Below the pieces are notes generated by a model. It had not been told where the DNA came from. It saw only the letters and a program-made list of their open reading frames with translations, and did no database searches. Source: Cellulomonas sp. (GTDB taxonomy: Bacteria; Actinomycetota; Actinomycetes; Actinomycetales; Cellulomonadaceae). From it: a stretch of 48,806 nucleotides of DNA. Position numbers and translations under genes: made by a program. This document shows positions 25,833 through 33,738 of the stretch, one piece after another (the stretch's first letter is position 1; every line of letters starts with the position of its first letter). The stretch is taken from positions 1 to 48,806 of the forward strand of contig NZ_JAGIBD010000025.1 of assembly GCF_017744555.1 (NCBI RefSeq), read 5' to 3'.

Positions 25833-26312
25833 ATGACGCTCTCCGACACCGACCTGACGTACCTCGCCCGGGCCGTCGCACTCGCCCACGAGGCGCTCGA
25901 CGACGGCGACGAGCCCTACGGGTCGGTCCTCGTGGACGCCTCCGGCGTGGTCCTGTTCGAGGACCGCAACCGTGTGAAGGACGGCGACCAGACCCGGCAC
26001 CCGGAGCTCGAGATCGCCCGGTGGGCGGCCCGGCACGTCGCCCCGGAGGACCGCGCCGCCGCGACCGTCTACACGTCGGGCGAGCACTGCCCGATGTGCG
26101 CGGCCGCGCACGCGTGGGTGGGGCTGGGGCGGATCGTCTACGCGGCGTCGTCCGAGCAGATCGCCGCGTGGCGTGACGAGTGGGGCGTGCCGGCGGGGCC
26201 CGTCGCGGTGCTGCCCGTCAGGACCGTCGCCCCCGGCGTCCCCGTGGACGGACCCGCGCCGACGCTCGAGGACGAGATCCGGTCGCTCCTGCGTCGCCAC
26301 GCGCTGGGCTGA
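25833..26312 (+). CDS. cytidine/deoxycytidylate deaminase-family nucleoside deaminase
   Basis: This 159-residue CDA-fold zinc enzyme has the motif TRHPELEIARWA (HPE in place of the usual HAE, the Glu being the proton shuttle) and the two zinc Cys in TSGEHCPMCAAAHAW. EPYGSVLVDASG is the family's N-terminal strand. The arrangement is closest to guanine deaminase and tRNA-adenosine-deaminase-like stand-alone proteins; the base is not predictable. It is convergent with the Cys/Gly-motif gene and shares a terminator with it. Confidence 0.88.
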   Translation: MTLSDTDLTYLARAVALAHEALDDGDEPYGSVLVDASGVVLFEDRNRVKDGDQTRHPELEIARWAARHVAPEDRAAATVYTSGEHCPMCAAAHAWVGLGRIVYAASSEQIAAWRDEWGVPAGPVAVLPVRTVAPGVPVDGPAPTLEDEIRSLLRRHALG

Positions 26313-26313
26313 G

Positions 26314-26333
26314 GACGTCGGCGCACCGACGTC
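26314..26333. terminator. short bidirectional terminator hairpin
   Basis: Perfect 8-bp arms GACGTCGG and CCGACGTC around CGCA lie between two convergent genes; the hairpin overlaps the minus-strand stop codon. Confidence 0.65.
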
Positions 26334-26748
26334 ATCCCATCCGCCCGGCCCAGCGGACGTCGTCCTCGGCGAGCAGCAGCACGTCGCCGGATCTGCTGCG
26401 CCACTCCGAGACGTTGCCCCGTGCGCGCTTGGTGTTCCGGATGACAGGTGCCCCGGACGCCGCCATCGCCTTGACGTCCTGCGCGGAGAACCACTCGAAG
26501 CCGCAGTACCCGCCGCACCCGCACGAGTCCCAGACGACGACCGCCCCGGCGGCCGCGAGAGCGAGCGCCCTGTTGGCGGTGAGGGTGTCCTCGACGCGCC
26601 TGTACTCGCGGCCGTCCGGGTCCGTCAGCACGCCGTCCACCAGCGTCCCCGCGGCGGGGGCCTCGAGGGGCTGCCGGGGTGTCGACTCGACCTCGCGCAC
26701 GATGTCGGCGAACGACCGCTGTGCGGGGCGTCTCCTCATGCCGCCCAT
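26332..26748 (-). CDS. hypothetical protein with CGCGGYCG motif
   Basis: The protein has about 138 residues; the ATG at 26748 or 26739 is the likely start, as the longer frame begins in unlikely coding sequence. The N-terminal part is basic and charged (MRRRPAQRSFADIVREVES). The middle has DPDGREYRRVEDTLTANRALALAAAGAVVVW, and then comes DSCGCGGYCGFEWF, a four-Cys cluster that could bind zinc. The C-terminal half (NVSEWRSRSGDVLLLAEDDVRW) looks like beta strands. I do not recognise a family. Confidence 0.7.
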   Translation of the reverse strand: MGGMRRRPAQRSFADIVREVESTPRQPLEAPAAGTLVDGVLTDPDGREYRRVEDTLTANRALALAAAGAVVVWDSCGCGGYCGFEWFSAQDVKAMAASGAPVIRNTKRARGNVSEWRSRSGDVLLLAEDDVRWAGRMG

Positions 26749-26821
26749 TGTCGCGGAGCGGTACTCGGGCGCGCGGCGCGGGGTGTGGAGGTGGTCACAC
26801 TCGCGCGACGGGCGGGAAGTT

Positions 26822-26860
26822 GTTGACGCCGTGTCGATAAGATGTCGACACCGCGTCAAC
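26822..26860. promoter_or_regulatory. 39-bp operator palindrome for the ABC-TetR operon
   Basis: Sixteen of nineteen base pairs match around the central G at 26841, with outer arms GTTGACGC and GCGTCAAC. The length and position (35 bases before the permease start) are typical of a TetR-family operator holding one or two dimers. The TetR gene at 28757 is the obvious partner. Confidence 0.85.
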
Positions 26861-26894
26861 AAGATGCGTGAATCGCTACCCGGGAGGCCCACCC

Positions 26895-28022
26895 GTGTTC
26901 CTCGCACTGCGCGAGCTCGTCTTCGCGCGCACCCGATTCGGGCTCATGGGCGCCGTCGTCGCGCTCATCACCGTCCTCATGGTCCTGCTGTCCGGGCTGT
27001 CGTCCGGCCTCGTCGTCGACGGCGTCTCCGGCCTGCAGCGCAGCCCGCTCGACGCGGTCGCGTTCGAGGAGGGCACCAAGACGGACTCCGCGTTCACCCG
27101 TTCCGTCGTCACCACGGCCGAGCGCGACGCGTGGGCCGCACGCGACGACGTCGCGGGCGCCGAGCTGCTCGGCACCGCGCTCGTCAACGCGAAGAACGAT
27201 GACGGCACGCCCGTCGACCTCGCGCTGTTCGGCGTCGAGCGTGGCGGCTTCGTCGAGCCTCCGACCGGTGCGGGCCGTGCGCTCGCGGGCGAGGGCGAGG
27301 TCGTGCTGTCCGTGTCCGCGAAGGACGAAGGCGTCGCGCTGGGCGACGTCCTGACGATCGACCGCGTCGGCACCCAGCTCGAGGTGGTCGGCTTCACCAC
27401 GGACCAGCGGACGTTCGGCCACGTCGACATCGGTTTCCTCGACCTGCGCACCTGGCAGGAGATCCACTCCGCGACGCCGCCCGGTCAGGAGGCGCCCGCC
27501 GACGCGTACGACGAGGCGAGCGTCGTGGCGCTGCGCGGCGTCGACGGCGTGCCGGACCTCGCCGCGGGTGACGCCGCGGCCGGGACCGACGCGCGGCCGA
27601 TCGGGGAGGCCTTCAACTCGTCGCCCGGGTACCAGGCCGAGATCATGACGATGGACCTCATCAAGGGCTTCCTCTACGCCATCTCCGCGCTCGTCGTCGG
27701 CGCGTTCTTCACGCTGTGGACCGTGCAGCGCACGCGCGAGCTCGCCGTCATGCGCGCGATCGGCGCGTCCACGCGGTTCCTCGTGCTCGACGGGCTCGCG
27801 CAGGCCGCGATCCTGCTCGCCGGGTCGATCGGCGTCGGCCTGGCCGTCGGCCTCGGGCTCGGCTCGCTGCTCGTCGGCAGCGGCATGCCGTTCGAGCTGC
27901 AGGGGCAGCCTGTCGTCCTGGGTGGCGTCTTGCTGCTCGTCCTCGGGCTGGTCGGCGCGATCGTCGCCACCGCCCGCATCGCCCGTGTCGACCCCGTGAC
28001 CGCGCTCGGAGAGAACCGATGA
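26895..28022 (+). CDS. ABC transporter permease, FtsX/MacB-like
   Basis: This 375-residue permease has one N-terminal transmembrane helix, a ~230-residue extracytoplasmic domain and three C-terminal helices, the FtsX arrangement. The cytoplasmic motif TRELAVMRAIGAS is typical of MacB/LolE permeases. GTG at 26895 follows GGGAGG. The stop overlaps the ATPase start (ATGA). The pair should act as a mechanotransmission transporter rather than a classic channel. It is the first gene of the operon repressed through the 39-bp palindrome. Confidence 0.9.
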   Translation: MFLALRELVFARTRFGLMGAVVALITVLMVLLSGLSSGLVVDGVSGLQRSPLDAVAFEEGTKTDSAFTRSVVTTAERDAWAARDDVAGAELLGTALVNAKNDDGTPVDLALFGVERGGFVEPPTGAGRALAGEGEVVLSVSAKDEGVALGDVLTIDRVGTQLEVVGFTTDQRTFGHVDIGFLDLRTWQEIHSATPPGQEAPADAYDEASVVALRGVDGVPDLAAGDAAAGTDARPIGEAFNSSPGYQAEIMTMDLIKGFLYAISALVVGAFFTLWTVQRTRELAVMRAIGASTRFLVLDGLAQAAILLAGSIGVGLAVGLGLGSLLVGSGMPFELQGQPVVLGGVLLLVLGLVGAIVATARIARVDPVTALGENR

Positions 28023-28702
28023 CCACCACCACGACCCGCACGGGCCTCGCCCTGACCGACGTCACCCTGACCTTCGGCGACGGAGACACGCAGGTCGCGG
28101 CCCTCGACCACGTCGACCTGACCGTCGCCCCCGGCGAGCTCGTCGCCGTCGTCGGCCCCTCCGGCGCGGGCAAGTCCAGCCTGCTCGCGGTCGCCGGCGG
28201 CCTGACGCGTCCCACGTCGGGCTCGGTCGTCGTCGCCGGCACCGACCTCACCACGCTGTCGGGCCGGGCGTTGGCCCGCTTCCGCCGCGACCACCTCGGC
28301 CTCGTCTTCCAGTCCGGCAACCTCGTGCCCGCGCTGACCGCGATCGACCAGCTGCGTCTGGTGGAGAAGATCACCGGCCGCCGCGCCACGACGTCGCCGG
28401 AGCAGCTGCTCGAGTCCGTCGGCATGTCCGAGCACGCGCACCGCCGCCCCGGGCGGCTGTCCGGTGGTGAGCGGCAGCGCGTCGGCATCGCCCGCGCGCT
28501 CGTCGCGTCGCCGTCGGTGCTCCTGGTCGACGAGCCGACCGCCGCGCTCGACCGGCGCCGCAGCCACGAGATCGTCGAGCTGCTCGCCCGCGAGACCCAC
28601 GGGTTCGGCGTCGCTACGGTGATGGTCACGCACGACCACGACGTGCTCGAGCACTGCGACCGCGTGCTGGAGATGGTCGACGGGCGCCTCGCGGCCGTCT
28701 GA
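28019..28702 (+). CDS. ABC transporter ATPase, LolD/MacB type
   Basis: This 227-residue ATPase has Walker A GPSGAGKSS, signature RLSGGERQRVGIARAL, Walker B VLLVDEPTAALD and H-loop VTHD. Q-loop FQSGNLVPALTA fits the LolD/MacB group. The start overlaps the permease stop. The last codons and stop lie at the edge of a 19-bp tandem repeat. Confidence 0.93.
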   Translation: MTTTTTRTGLALTDVTLTFGDGDTQVAALDHVDLTVAPGELVAVVGPSGAGKSSLLAVAGGLTRPTSGSVVVAGTDLTTLSGRALARFRRDHLGLVFQSGNLVPALTAIDQLRLVEKITGRRATTSPEQLLESVGMSEHAHRRPGRLSGGERQRVGIARALVASPSVLLVDEPTAALDRRRSHEIVELLARETHGFGVATVMVTHDHDVLEHCDRVLEMVDGRLAAV

Positions 28703-28749
28703 CACGACAGCGGCCGTCCGACACGACAGCGGCCGTCCGACACGACAGG
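28701..28749. repeat. 19-bp tandem repeat, about 2.5 copies
   Basis: The unit GACACGACAGCGGCCGTCC runs at 28701-28719 and 28720-28738, then a partial copy at 28739-28749. The bases before the first unit (GCGGCCGTCT) also match, so the repeat includes the ATPase stop codon. It fills the gap to the TetR gene. Confidence 0.9.
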
Positions 28750-28756
28750 AGGACGC

Positions 28757-29332
28757 GTGCCACGCATCACGGCGCGCTCGGTTCCCGAGCACCGCGAGGC
28801 ACAACGCCGCGCGATCCTCGACGCGACCCGCGAGCTGCTCGCGGCCGCACCGGACGTCGAGCCCACCTTCGCGGACATCGCCGCGAAGGCCGGGCTCGCA
28901 CGCCCGAGCATCTACCACTACTTCCCGTCCCGGGAGGACCTGTTCCGGGCCGTCGTGGTCGAGGCGCTGCCCCGATGGCGCGAGGCGATCACCGAGGCCG
29001 TCGAGGAGCACGACGACCCCCTCGCCCGCGTCGCCGCCTACGCCGACGCGAACCTCCAGCTCGTGGCCGAGGGAGAGCACGCCGTCATCAGCGCGCTCGC
29101 GTCGTTCAGCCCGCGCGCGTTCGCGGACCCGTGGGTCGCGCAGATGCACGGCGAGCTGCTGGAGCCGCTCGTCGCCGCGCTCCGCGACGCGGACGTCGCG
29201 GAGCCGGACGTCGTGGCCGAGCTCGTCAACGCCGTCGTGCACAAGGCGAGTGCGCTCATCGAGGGCGGCGCCGACGTCGCGACGGTGCGGGGCGCGGTCC
29301 GGGGCCTGCTGGCTCCCGACGCCCGCCCCTGA
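28757..29332 (+). CDS. TetR-family regulator of the ABC operon
   Basis: This 191-residue regulator has the N-terminal helix-turn-helix RRAILDATRELLAA, PTFADIAAKAGLARPSIYHYFPSREDLF and a helical ligand domain. GTG at 28757 follows CAGGAGG. It is third in the operon with the FtsX-like permease and ATPase and probably binds the 39-bp palindrome before the first gene, releasing it when an exported compound binds. The inducer is unknown. Confidence 0.92.
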   Translation: MPRITARSVPEHREAQRRAILDATRELLAAAPDVEPTFADIAAKAGLARPSIYHYFPSREDLFRAVVVEALPRWREAITEAVEEHDDPLARVAAYADANLQLVAEGEHAVISALASFSPRAFADPWVAQMHGELLEPLVAALRDADVAEPDVVAELVNAVVHKASALIEGGADVATVRGAVRGLLAPDARP

Positions 29333-29398
29333 CCTGCGGGGCCGGACCGCGGCGGCTCCGCCTCGTGGTTCGCGGACGTCACCGTGGAGGATCCTGGC

Positions 29399-30370
29399 TC
29401 ACGCGGTGGACTGAGACTCGTCCCACCAGCGGAGCACCCGCAGGGCGAAGAATGTGAGCCACGGCGACGGCTCACCGGGCGGCACGTCGACGTCGAACCA
29501 CACGCGTCCCGGGTAGCGCCGCCCCTGCAACCACCGCCCGTCGGCCTGCTGGGCACCCCGCACGACTCCGACCGCCTCGGCCATCCGCTGGTCCGGGGCC
29601 ACCCCGTCGTGCAGCGCCGCGGCCCGGAACCAGTCGGTCGCGTTGAGCGCGGTGTACGTCGACCGGAACGGGTAGGCGAACCACGTGGTCCACGGCCCGA
29701 CGATCTCCCCGGTCGTCGCGCGGTGCAGCAGCCGACGGGACAGCAGGTACTCCTGTGCGGCGACGCGGGCGGCCCGCAGCTCGTCGTCTCCTCCGGTCGC
29801 GACCTCGTACGCGAGCACGCCCTTGAGAGCGTTGAGCGTCGAGTGGAACGACGACCGCACCGAGCCGGTCTCCCACTCGCAGTTCCAGCCGCCCTCGTCC
29901 ATCTGGTGCTCGACGAACCACCGCGCGAGCCCGGAGACGTCCGCCCCGAGCCAGGCACCGTTCGCGATCGTCCAGCCGTTGATGCAGCAGTCGACCTCGC
30001 CGCCCCAGTACGCCGAGCCGTCGTACTCCCAGCGGCTGTGCTCGGCGAGCTTCTCGACGGTGCCCGCGAGCACCGCGGGATCGACGCCCCACTCCCGCAG
30101 GGCGTTGAGCGACCACGTCGTCGCGGTCCACGGCTGGCCGGGGTCGTCGTCCGTGGGACCGGCGAACCCCGCCGGGAAGAACGCACCGCCGGCCCACTGC
30201 CCGTCGTCGTCCTGCAGCGCGAGGAGCCGCGCGCCGAACCCCTCGGTCGCGACGCGGGCGCGGGTCGCCGTCCACACCTCCGGCGGCGCGTCCGCGAGGT
30301 CCCGCTCGACCTGCCAGCGGAGGGCAGGGTCGGTGTCGAGCAGCCAGTCGAGCAGCGCGGGGTCGACCAT
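29399..30370 (-). CDS. prenyltransferase/squalene-cyclase-like alpha/alpha toroid protein
   Basis: The protein has 323 residues. Repeats of the QW type are visible (LLALQDDDGQWAGGAFFP, VEHQMDEGGWNCEW, AQQADGRWLQGRRY), with CCINGWTI and SSFHSTLNALKGVL between. This is the fold of squalene cyclases and prenyltransferase beta subunits. The DXDD catalytic motif of cyclases is absent, so cyclase activity is doubtful. ATG at 30370 is chosen because TACCGT ends seven bases upstream, suggesting a leaderless message. Confidence 0.8.
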   Translation of the reverse strand: MVDPALLDWLLDTDPALRWQVERDLADAPPEVWTATRARVATEGFGARLLALQDDDGQWAGGAFFPAGFAGPTDDDPGQPWTATTWSLNALREWGVDPAVLAGTVEKLAEHSRWEYDGSAYWGGEVDCCINGWTIANGAWLGADVSGLARWFVEHQMDEGGWNCEWETGSVRSSFHSTLNALKGVLAYEVATGGDDELRAARVAAQEYLLSRRLLHRATTGEIVGPWTTWFAYPFRSTYTALNATDWFRAAALHDGVAPDQRMAEAVGVVRGAQQADGRWLQGRRYPGRVWFDVDVPPGEPSPWLTFFALRVLRWWDESQSTA

Positions 30371-30426
30371 GCGTGCCACGGTAGCGACGACCACCGACGC
30401 GGCGACCGGTATCGGGTCTCAGCAGG

Positions 30427-30621
30427 TCAGACGGCACACTCGCACACGAGGTTGTACTCGACGACCTGGTCGCCCTCGTCGGGCCGCGCCCACTGCTCGG
30501 CGTCCTCGCGCGACGCGAACCTCCGCCCGGCCAGGCGGCCGTTGGCGAGCAGGACGCTGAACTCGATCATGGTGCGCGGGTCGTCCAGGTCGACGGCCGG
30601 GGCGCTCATCGTGCTGGTCAC
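30427..30621 (-). CDS. small acidic hypothetical protein
   Basis: This 64-residue (or 60 from an inner ATG at 30609) frame ends YNLVCECAV. DDPRTMIEFSVLLANGRLAGRRFASREDAEQWAR has the look of a folded domain, with alternating strand and helix. No function is known to me. No clear ribosome-binding site is seen. It lies between the toroid protein and the DUF899 gene, all on the same strand. Confidence 0.55.
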   Translation of the reverse strand: MTSTMSAPAVDLDDPRTMIEFSVLLANGRLAGRRFASREDAEQWARPDEGDQVVEYNLVCECAV

Positions 30622-30742
30622 GTCGGAAGAACACGGGCCGCCTCGCCGATCTTCCGTCGACGCCCGGTGCCCGATCGTGCCCTTCCGCGGCGAGCCGCCG
30701 GGCGCGTCGCGCTTGTCGCGGGGACCACGGCCGCGTGGCGCG

Positions 30743-31504
30743 CTAGCAGCAGTGGTCGTGCGCGGTGTCGCCGACCGGGCTCACCCCCGTGCGGGTCCAC
30801 TGCGCGACCGGGCGTCCGTCGCGGCGGAACCACTCCTGGGTCGGACCTTGCGGCCAGCCCTCGGGCGAGTCCTCCCACTGCTCGCCGCGTCCGTGCACGG
30901 TGAGGTCGAGGAGCTGCAGCGCGGGCATCATCACCTCGCAGCCGCGCCCGTCGGTCTCGTACGTCTGGAACACCCGGTCGCCGACGCGCAGGTAGGTCGT
31001 GATCCAGCCGTCGGAGATGCCGGGCGAGTCGACGCCGTGCACCGAGTACCAGGGCACGGTGTAGCCCATGAACGCGCGGTAAGGCGCGAACTCGTCGTAC
31101 GGACCCTCGCACCAGATCGCGAACGCGACGCCGCGAGCCTCGAGGTAGGTGGCGTCCTGGAAGTTCCAGACCGTCGCCGTGCAGCCGGGACACTGGCCCT
31201 CGAACCCCTTCCCCGTGTGCCACATGTGCTTGCAGACGAGGAGCTCGTCGCGGCCGTCGAACATGTCGAGCACGGTGCGTGGCCCGTGCTCGCCGACGAG
31301 AGCGACGGTGCCGTCCACCTCGACCATCGGGAGGCGGCGCCGGGCGGCGGCGAGGGCGTCGCCCTCGCGCGTGTGGGCCTTCTCGCGTAGCAGGAGGGTG
31401 GCGCGGTCGCGGAGCCAGGTCTCGCGGTCGACGACGGGCGGGGTCGCCGTCTGCGGGGTCGTGGGGCGCCAGGCGGTCGGCTGGGTGGTCGTCTGGGTGG
31501 TCAT
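30743..31504 (-). CDS. DUF899 family, thioredoxin-like-fold protein
   Basis: This 253-residue protein has the DUF899 core: ETWLRDRATLLLREKAHTREGDALAAARRRLPMV at the start and the middle block LVCKHMWHTGKGFEGQCPGCTATVWNFQDATYL, where CPGC takes the place of a thioredoxin motif. It ends with a DHCC Cys pair. GAAGGAG precedes the ATG. The family is common in actinobacteria and proteobacteria and has no settled function. It is divergent from the truncated RibD/DHFR-like gene, with a DasR-like palindrome between. Confidence 0.88.
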   Translation of the reverse strand: MTTQTTTQPTAWRPTTPQTATPPVVDRETWLRDRATLLLREKAHTREGDALAAARRRLPMVEVDGTVALVGEHGPRTVLDMFDGRDELLVCKHMWHTGKGFEGQCPGCTATVWNFQDATYLEARGVAFAIWCEGPYDEFAPYRAFMGYTVPWYSVHGVDSPGISDGWITTYLRVGDRVFQTYETDGRGCEVMMPALQLLDLTVHGRGEQWEDSPEGWPQGPTQEWFRRDGRPVAQWTRTGVSPVGDTAHDHCC

Positions 31505-31594
31505 GTCGGGCTCCTTCGAGGGTCGACGGAGGACGGGCGGTCGGTGACATGACGAGCGAGCCCGTCGTCGGTCGACACGGCGCGCCGACGAATC

Positions 31595-31610
31595 TTTTGG
31601 TCTGGACAAA
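31595..31610. promoter_or_regulatory. dre-like palindrome between divergent genes
   Basis: TTTTGGTCTGGACAAA shares 10 of 12 core bases with TGGTCTAGACCA. It lies in an AT-rich patch 90 bases from the DUF899 start and 80 from the RibD/DHFR-like start. It could be a weak DasR site or one for another GntR protein. Confidence 0.4.
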
Positions 31611-31690
31611 CGAATCGTTCGGCGAGATGCTGGACCCGTCGTCGTCCTCGGGATCGCCCGGGGCCCCCACGGACAGCAAGGAGAGAGCCG

Positions 31691-32044
31691 ATGCGCACGC
31701 TCACGCTGGGGATGAACGTCTCGCTCGACGGCTTCGTCGCGACCACCGACGACCTCGGCTGGATGTTCCCGAACTTCAGCCCCGAGCTCATGGCCGACAC
31801 CGAGACGCTCCTGTCCGGCTTCGGCACGATCCTGATGGGCCGGGTCGACTACGAGGGCCAGGCTGCGACGTGGCCGACCCGCGAAGGCCCGCTCGCGGAC
31901 ATCATGAACGGCGTCGAGAAGGTCGTCTTCAGCACGACCCTGCAGCACGCGGGCTGGCAGAACAGCCGGGTGTTCGCCGGTGAGCCGAGCGACGACCCGA
32001 ACGGCGTCGTGGTGCGGACGTTCCGGCCGAGGCGGGAGGGCTGA
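31691..32044 (+). pseudogene. truncated RibD C-terminal/dihydrofolate-reductase-like protein
   Basis: The 117-residue product begins like a complete member of the family (TLGMNVSLDGFVATTDDLGWMFPNFSPELMADTETLL, then GRVDYEGQA and ADIMNGVEKVVFST) but stops after NSRVFAGEPS and a foreign 18-residue tail. The C-terminal half with the GG(A/S) cofactor loop and final strands is missing, about 65-80 residues. AAGGAGAG precedes the ATG. The remnant is probably inactive. Its stop lies one base before the ArsR-like gene, as if a deletion had joined them. Confidence 0.65.
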
Positions 32045-32045
32045 C

Positions 32046-32657
32046 GTGCGCGACGTCGCGGTCATCGAGGACGCCGCCGCCGCGGAGGCGTCGCTCGACC
32101 CCCTGCGCACGCGGCTCCTGCACGAGCTCGTCGAGCCACTGTCCGCCGCGGCGCTCGGCCAGCGGCTGGGCCTGCCTCGGCAGAAGGTCAACTACCACCT
32201 GCGCACGCTCGAGGAGCACGGGCTCGTCGAGCTCGCGGAGGAACGCCGGCGCGGCAACGTGGTCGAGCGCGTGATGCGCGCGACGGCCTCGTCCTACCTC
32301 ATCTCGCCCGCCGCGCTGGCGTCGCTGCGGCCCGACCCCCGACAGCACCCCGACCGGCTCTCGGCCGCGTGGCTGCTCGCGCTCGCGGGCCGGCTCGTCG
32401 AGGACGTCGGCGCGCTGATCACCGGTGCCGCGCGCGAGAAGCGCACGCTCGCCACGTTCGCGCTCGACGGCGAGGTCCGGTTCGCCTCAGCGGCCGACCG
32501 CGCCGCCTTCGTCGAGGAGCTCAGCGCGGCCGCGCTCGGCCTCGCGTCCAAGTACCACCACGACGACGCCCCGCAGGGACGCACGTTCCGGCTCGTCGTG
32601 GCCGTCCACCCCAGCACCACGTCCCGCGCCGACCGCGCGGCCATCCCCGAGGAGTGA
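32046..32657 (+). CDS. ArsR-like winged-helix regulator
   Basis: The protein has 203 residues. The winged helix at ~10-75 reads LDPLRTRLLHELVEPLSAAALGQRLGLPRQKVNYHLRTLEEHGLV. A ~110-residue C-terminal domain contains EELSAAALGLASKYHHDDAPQGRTFRLVVAVHP. This arrangement, followed directly by an SRPBCC gene, is frequent in actinobacteria, where the regulator represses its SRPBCC partner. GTG at 32046 is the start. The Cys metal sites of true ArsR are absent. Confidence 0.85.
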   Translation: MRDVAVIEDAAAAEASLDPLRTRLLHELVEPLSAAALGQRLGLPRQKVNYHLRTLEEHGLVELAEERRRGNVVERVMRATASSYLISPAALASLRPDPRQHPDRLSAAWLLALAGRLVEDVGALITGAAREKRTLATFALDGEVRFASAADRAAFVEELSAAALGLASKYHHDDAPQGRTFRLVVAVHPSTTSRADRAAIPEE

Positions 32658-32659
32658 CC

Positions 32660-33397
32660 ATGCCGCACCAGTTCGAGAACCCCGACGAGCTCACCTTCGA
32701 CCTGTCCCCCGAGGCCGTCTGGGACGCCATCGCCACCGGACCCGGGCTCAGCTCCTGGTTCATGGGCGCGACCGAGGTCGACGTCGACGCGGGCCTGGTC
32801 CGCACCGAGATGGGCGGGTGGGTCGGCGAGTCGCAGATCGTCGCCGTCGAGCCCGGCAAGCGGTTCGCGTTCCGCGGGATGGAGGGCGACGAGGGGCGGT
32901 TCTTCGCGATGGAGTTCCTGCTCGAGGCGCGCTCCGGCGGGTCGACCGTGCTGCGCGTCGTGTCGAGCGGCTACCTGCCTGGCGACGACTGGGAGGACGA
33001 GTACGAGGCCATGGTGAGCGGCGGGCGGATGTACCTGCACACGCTCGAGGAGTACCTCACGCACTTCGCCGGACGGCCCGGCATCGCCGTCACGCCGTCC
33101 GCCGCGCCCGGTGGCGACCTCGAGGCGAGCTGGGCGAAGGCCCGCGCCGACCTCGGGCTCGACGGCGACCTCGTCGTCGGGCAGCACGTCACGCTCACCC
33201 CGACGGGGCTCGCGCCCGTCGAGGGCGTCGTCGACCACGTGGCCGACGACGTGATCGGGGTCCGGTCCGACGACGCGCTCTACCGGTTCTTCCGTGGCTT
33301 CTTCGCACCGTGCGTCGGCCACCACCTGTTCGGCACGTCCGACGAGGCCGCCGCGACCGCCGCCTGGCAGGGCTGGCTCGACACGGTCGCGGCCTGA
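32660..33397 (+). CDS. SRPBCC/AHSA1-family protein
   Basis: This 245-residue START-like fold protein has LTFDLSPEAVWDAIATGPGLSSWFM, IVAVEPGKRFAFRG and the C-terminal helix MYLHTLEEYLTHFAG of the AHSA1 (Aha1-like) group. The second half is an extra domain (~150-245). It starts two bases after the regulator stop, with GAGGAG in that gene's end. It probably binds a hydrophobic ligand; a role in toxin or solvent response is only a guess from context. Confidence 0.88.
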   Translation: MPHQFENPDELTFDLSPEAVWDAIATGPGLSSWFMGATEVDVDAGLVRTEMGGWVGESQIVAVEPGKRFAFRGMEGDEGRFFAMEFLLEARSGGSTVLRVVSSGYLPGDDWEDEYEAMVSGGRMYLHTLEEYLTHFAGRPGIAVTPSAAPGGDLEASWAKARADLGLDGDLVVGQHVTLTPTGLAPVEGVVDHVADDVIGVRSDDALYRFFRGFFAPCVGHHLFGTSDEAAATAAWQGWLDTVAA

Positions 33398-33408
33398 GGA
33401 GCACCGCC

Positions 33409-33738
33409 ATGGACATCGACGAGTACGTCGCCGCCCTCCCCGCCGACCAGGCGGCCGTCGCCACCGCGCTGCGCGCCCGCCTCGACGCCGGCCTGCCCGG
33501 CACCGAGGCCCGCATGTGGCACGGCCACCCCGTGTGGCTGCGGGGAGGCGACCCCGTCGCCGGGTTCAAGGCGTTCCCCCGCTGGGTCACGCTGCTGCTG
33601 TGGCACGGCGCCGACGTCACCGAGTCGACCGACTCGCTCACGGCCTCGGCCGACGGCACCCGGTGGAGCCTGAAGATCGGCGGTCCCGACGACCTCGACG
33701 AGGCGGCGGTCGACGGCTGGCTGACGCAGCTCGCCTAG
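33409..33738 (+). CDS. DUF1801/YdhG-like protein
   Basis: This 109-residue protein contains MDIDEYVAALPADQAAVATALRARL, MWHGHPVWLRGGDPVAGFKAF and WSLKIGGPDDLDEAAVDGWL, matching the small DUF1801 fold found beside SRPBCC genes. GAGGAG precedes the ATG. It ends the three-gene operon. Its TAG stop overlaps the TAG of the convergent sugar-dehydrogenase gene (33735-33738), leaving no room for a terminator. Confidence 0.85.
   Translation: MDIDEYVAALPADQAAVATALRARLDAGLPGTEARMWHGHPVWLRGGDPVAGFKAFPRWVTLLLWHGADVTESTDSLTASADGTRWSLKIGGPDDLDEAAVDGWLTQLA

Noticed and set aside
31595..31610. Counting this palindrome as a fourth certain DasR site
   Set aside because: It departs from the core at two positions, so it is listed only as dre-like.
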